The position numbers and the translations under genes are program-made. Of a stretch of DNA of 5,997 bases, positions 4,817-5,997 are shown in pieces. The DNA comes from Clostridium sp. UBA4746 (GTDB lineage: Bacteria > Bacillota > Clostridia > Clostridiales > Clostridiaceae), in assembly GCA_002403785.1 (NCBI GenBank), contig DHIM01000100.1:376-6372 (forward strand). Direction: 5' to 3'. Below the pieces are notes generated by a model, which had not been told where the DNA came from, ran no database searches, and saw only the letters and a list, made by a program, of their open reading frames with translations. Positions within the stretch are counted from its first letter, which is position 1, and each line of letters starts with the position of its first letter.

Positions 4817-5997
4817 ATGGTTATTATCACTACATTATATTTTTTGTGTGGTATTTCATATGTAATTATAGGTATATTTACAATTATGAATGATTCAAAG
4901 AATAAATTAAACAAATTGTTTTTCGTGATTTGCATGGATTTAGCCTTTTGGGCAGTTATGTTTTCTTTAATGAATCGGTCAATTGATGCTAATACTGCAA
5001 ACTTTTTTCATGTTTATTCAACTTTTTCTTGCGCGACAGTACATTGTTTGATCTTGCATTATATTATTGTTTTAACAGGTAAAGAAGGCTTTTTTAAAAG
5101 GCCATTTGCATATTTGATTTTTTATTTTCCGGCACTATTTTCAATTCATTTGTATTTTTTTCAACCTTCAACGGCACAAAATCTTGTAAAAACAAATTTA
5201 GGATGGATTAGCCTTCCGGCAACGGGTAGGGGATTTATTTGGACTAATTTTTTTAATGCATATTATTTATCTTATATGATAGCAGTTGTCTTTTTACTTT
5301 TTAAATGGTGGAAAAATTCAGAAATAATAAGGGAGAGAAAACAGGCAAAGCTTATCCTAATTACATTTCTTATAGCAATGATAGCAGGCGGTATTACAGA
5401 TATTGTTCTTCCTACTCTTGGAATACCCCTTATACCATCTATTGCAATTATTTTAATCATTATACCTATAATTGGTATATGGTATTCAATTAAAAAATAT
5501 AAATTGATGGATCTTAATCCTGAGAATTTTGCTTTAGAGGTCTTGAAAATAATGAATGAAGGATTAATTATCGCAAACCATAAGGGTATAATAAAAGATA
5601 TTAACAATGGAGCGCTTAAACTAACAGGTTATAGAAAAAATCAACTAAAGGATAAATTAGTAAGCACTTTATTCTCGAAAACAATAGAGGTATCAAAACT
5701 AACAAACTGTAGTAGTTTCGAAATTGAAATTGTTCAAAAAAACAATAATAAATTACCTGTTCTTTTATCTTCATCAATTTTAAAAGATGAATGGGGAGAT
5801 TCATTGGGAATTGTTTGCATATTTCAGGATATTTCTGAAATCAAACTGGCTCAGAAAAAATTAATAAATTCATATGATAATCTTGAAATAAAAGTTCAGG
5901 ACAGAACCAGTAAGCTAAGTAATGCATATAGAGAGTTAGAGCATGAAATAAACATACGCATAGATATGGAGCAAAAAATAAAAAAACTAGCTTATTA
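4817..5997 (+). CDS. Multi-pass membrane PAS sensor, probable diguanylate cyclase (partial, 3' end cut off)
   Basis: The reading frame is open from ATG 4817 to the window edge (393 codons plus two bases), so the C-terminal part is missing. GGAGGAG (4802-4808) lies 8 bases before the ATG, and a TGA at 4796-4798 closes the frame upstream. Residues 1-225 contain about seven hydrophobic helices (roughly 4-24, 34-53, 64-87, 95-112, 147-162, 178-195, 203-223). This is the arrangement of the seven-helix sensor region found on histidine kinases and cyclases. A PAS domain follows (about 238-345), with EGLIIANHKG, an N-x-x-A-L-x-L-TGY helix and a closing CIFQDISEIK. Residues about 344-390 form a coiled coil with the typical DRTSKLSNAYRELE type of linker. 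The last visible residues, MEQKIKKLAY, match the segment that usually leads directly into the YDSLTGLPNR start of GGDEF domains, so a c-di-GMP synthase is more likely than a histidine kinase. The catalytic domain itself is not seen. The ligand is unknown, and a separate terminator and promoter region suggests independence from the copper operon. Confidence 0.85.
   Translation, partial: MVIITTLYFLCGISYVIIGIFTIMNDSKNKLNKLFFVICMDLAFWAVMFSLMNRSIDANTANFFHVYSTFSCATVHCLILHYIIVLTGKEGFFKRPFAYLIFYFPALFSIHLYFFQPSTAQNLVKTNLGWISLPATGRGFIWTNFFNAYYLSYMIAVVFLLFKWWKNSEIIRERKQAKLILITFLIAMIAGGITDIVLPTLGIPLIPSIAIILIIIPIIGIWYSIKKYKLMDLNPENFALEVLKIMNEGLIIANHKGIIKDINNGALKLTGYRKNQLKDKLVSTLFSKTIEVSKLTNCSSFEIEIVQKNNNKLPVLLSSSILKDEWGDSLGIVCIFQDISEIKLAQKKLINSYDNLEIKVQDRTSKLSNAYRELEHEINIRIDMEQKIKKLAY

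Noticed and set aside
4336..4935. A 199-codon open frame on the - strand, crossing the copA end, the terminator and the sensor start.
   Set aside because: It overlaps two convincing + strand genes and their terminator. Its translation is a low-complexity mix of Tyr, Ile and Leu, as expected from AT-rich antisense DNA.
5305..5493. A 62-codon + strand frame with many Tyr and Asn.
   Set aside because: It is out of frame inside the sensor gene's membrane region and has no ribosome binding site or family match.
1..5997. CRISPR array, tRNA, rRNA or intact insertion sequence.
   Set aside because: I saw no regularly spaced repeats, tRNA-like cloverleaf, rRNA segment or transposase reading frame on either strand.

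Overview
The window is AT-rich DNA, and the A/T-ending codons, strong AGGAGG-type ribosome binding sites and protein types point to a low-GC Firmicute, most likely a Clostridium or close relative. That placement rests on style and gene content; no rRNA or other marker gene is present. All supported genes read on the + strand.

Layout: (1) 65-1198 is an exported NlpC/P60 cell-wall hydrolase with a long coiled-coil region, preceded by a plausible promoter at the left edge. (2) 1199-1810 is a 612-base gap without an intact gene. It holds a perfect 11-bp hairpin, a broken fragment of a prolipoprotein diacylglyceryl transferase gene (lgt, about 1479-1628), a 9-bp hairpin, an A-tract/T-tract inverted repeat, and then a CsoR-type copper operator and promoter. 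(3) 1811-4549 is a two-gene copper operon: the Cu(I)-sensing repressor CsoR (TTG start) and, 18 bases further on, the Cu(I)-exporting P1B-type ATPase CopA with two N-terminal metal-binding domains. A stem-loop terminator follows at 4564-4604. (4) 4605-4816 is a 212-base intergenic stretch with candidate promoter elements and a perfect 14-bp palindrome. (5) From 4817 to the right edge runs a gene cut by the window: a multi-pass membrane sensor with a PAS domain and a coiled-coil linker. The linker ends in a sequence typical of the start of a GGDEF domain, so the protein is probably a membrane-bound diguanylate cyclase.

How the parts work together: when cytosolic Cu(I) rises, CsoR is expected to release its operator at 1743-1760, so csoR and copA are transcribed together and CopA pumps Cu(I) out. 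The wall hydrolase and the sensor appear to be separate units with their own control signals; nothing in the sequence links them to copper. The most interesting items are the lgt remnant beside the copper operon, the operator filling the space between the promoter elements, and the palindrome ahead of the sensor gene. I see no clearly new system here: the core is a well-known copper homeostasis operon.
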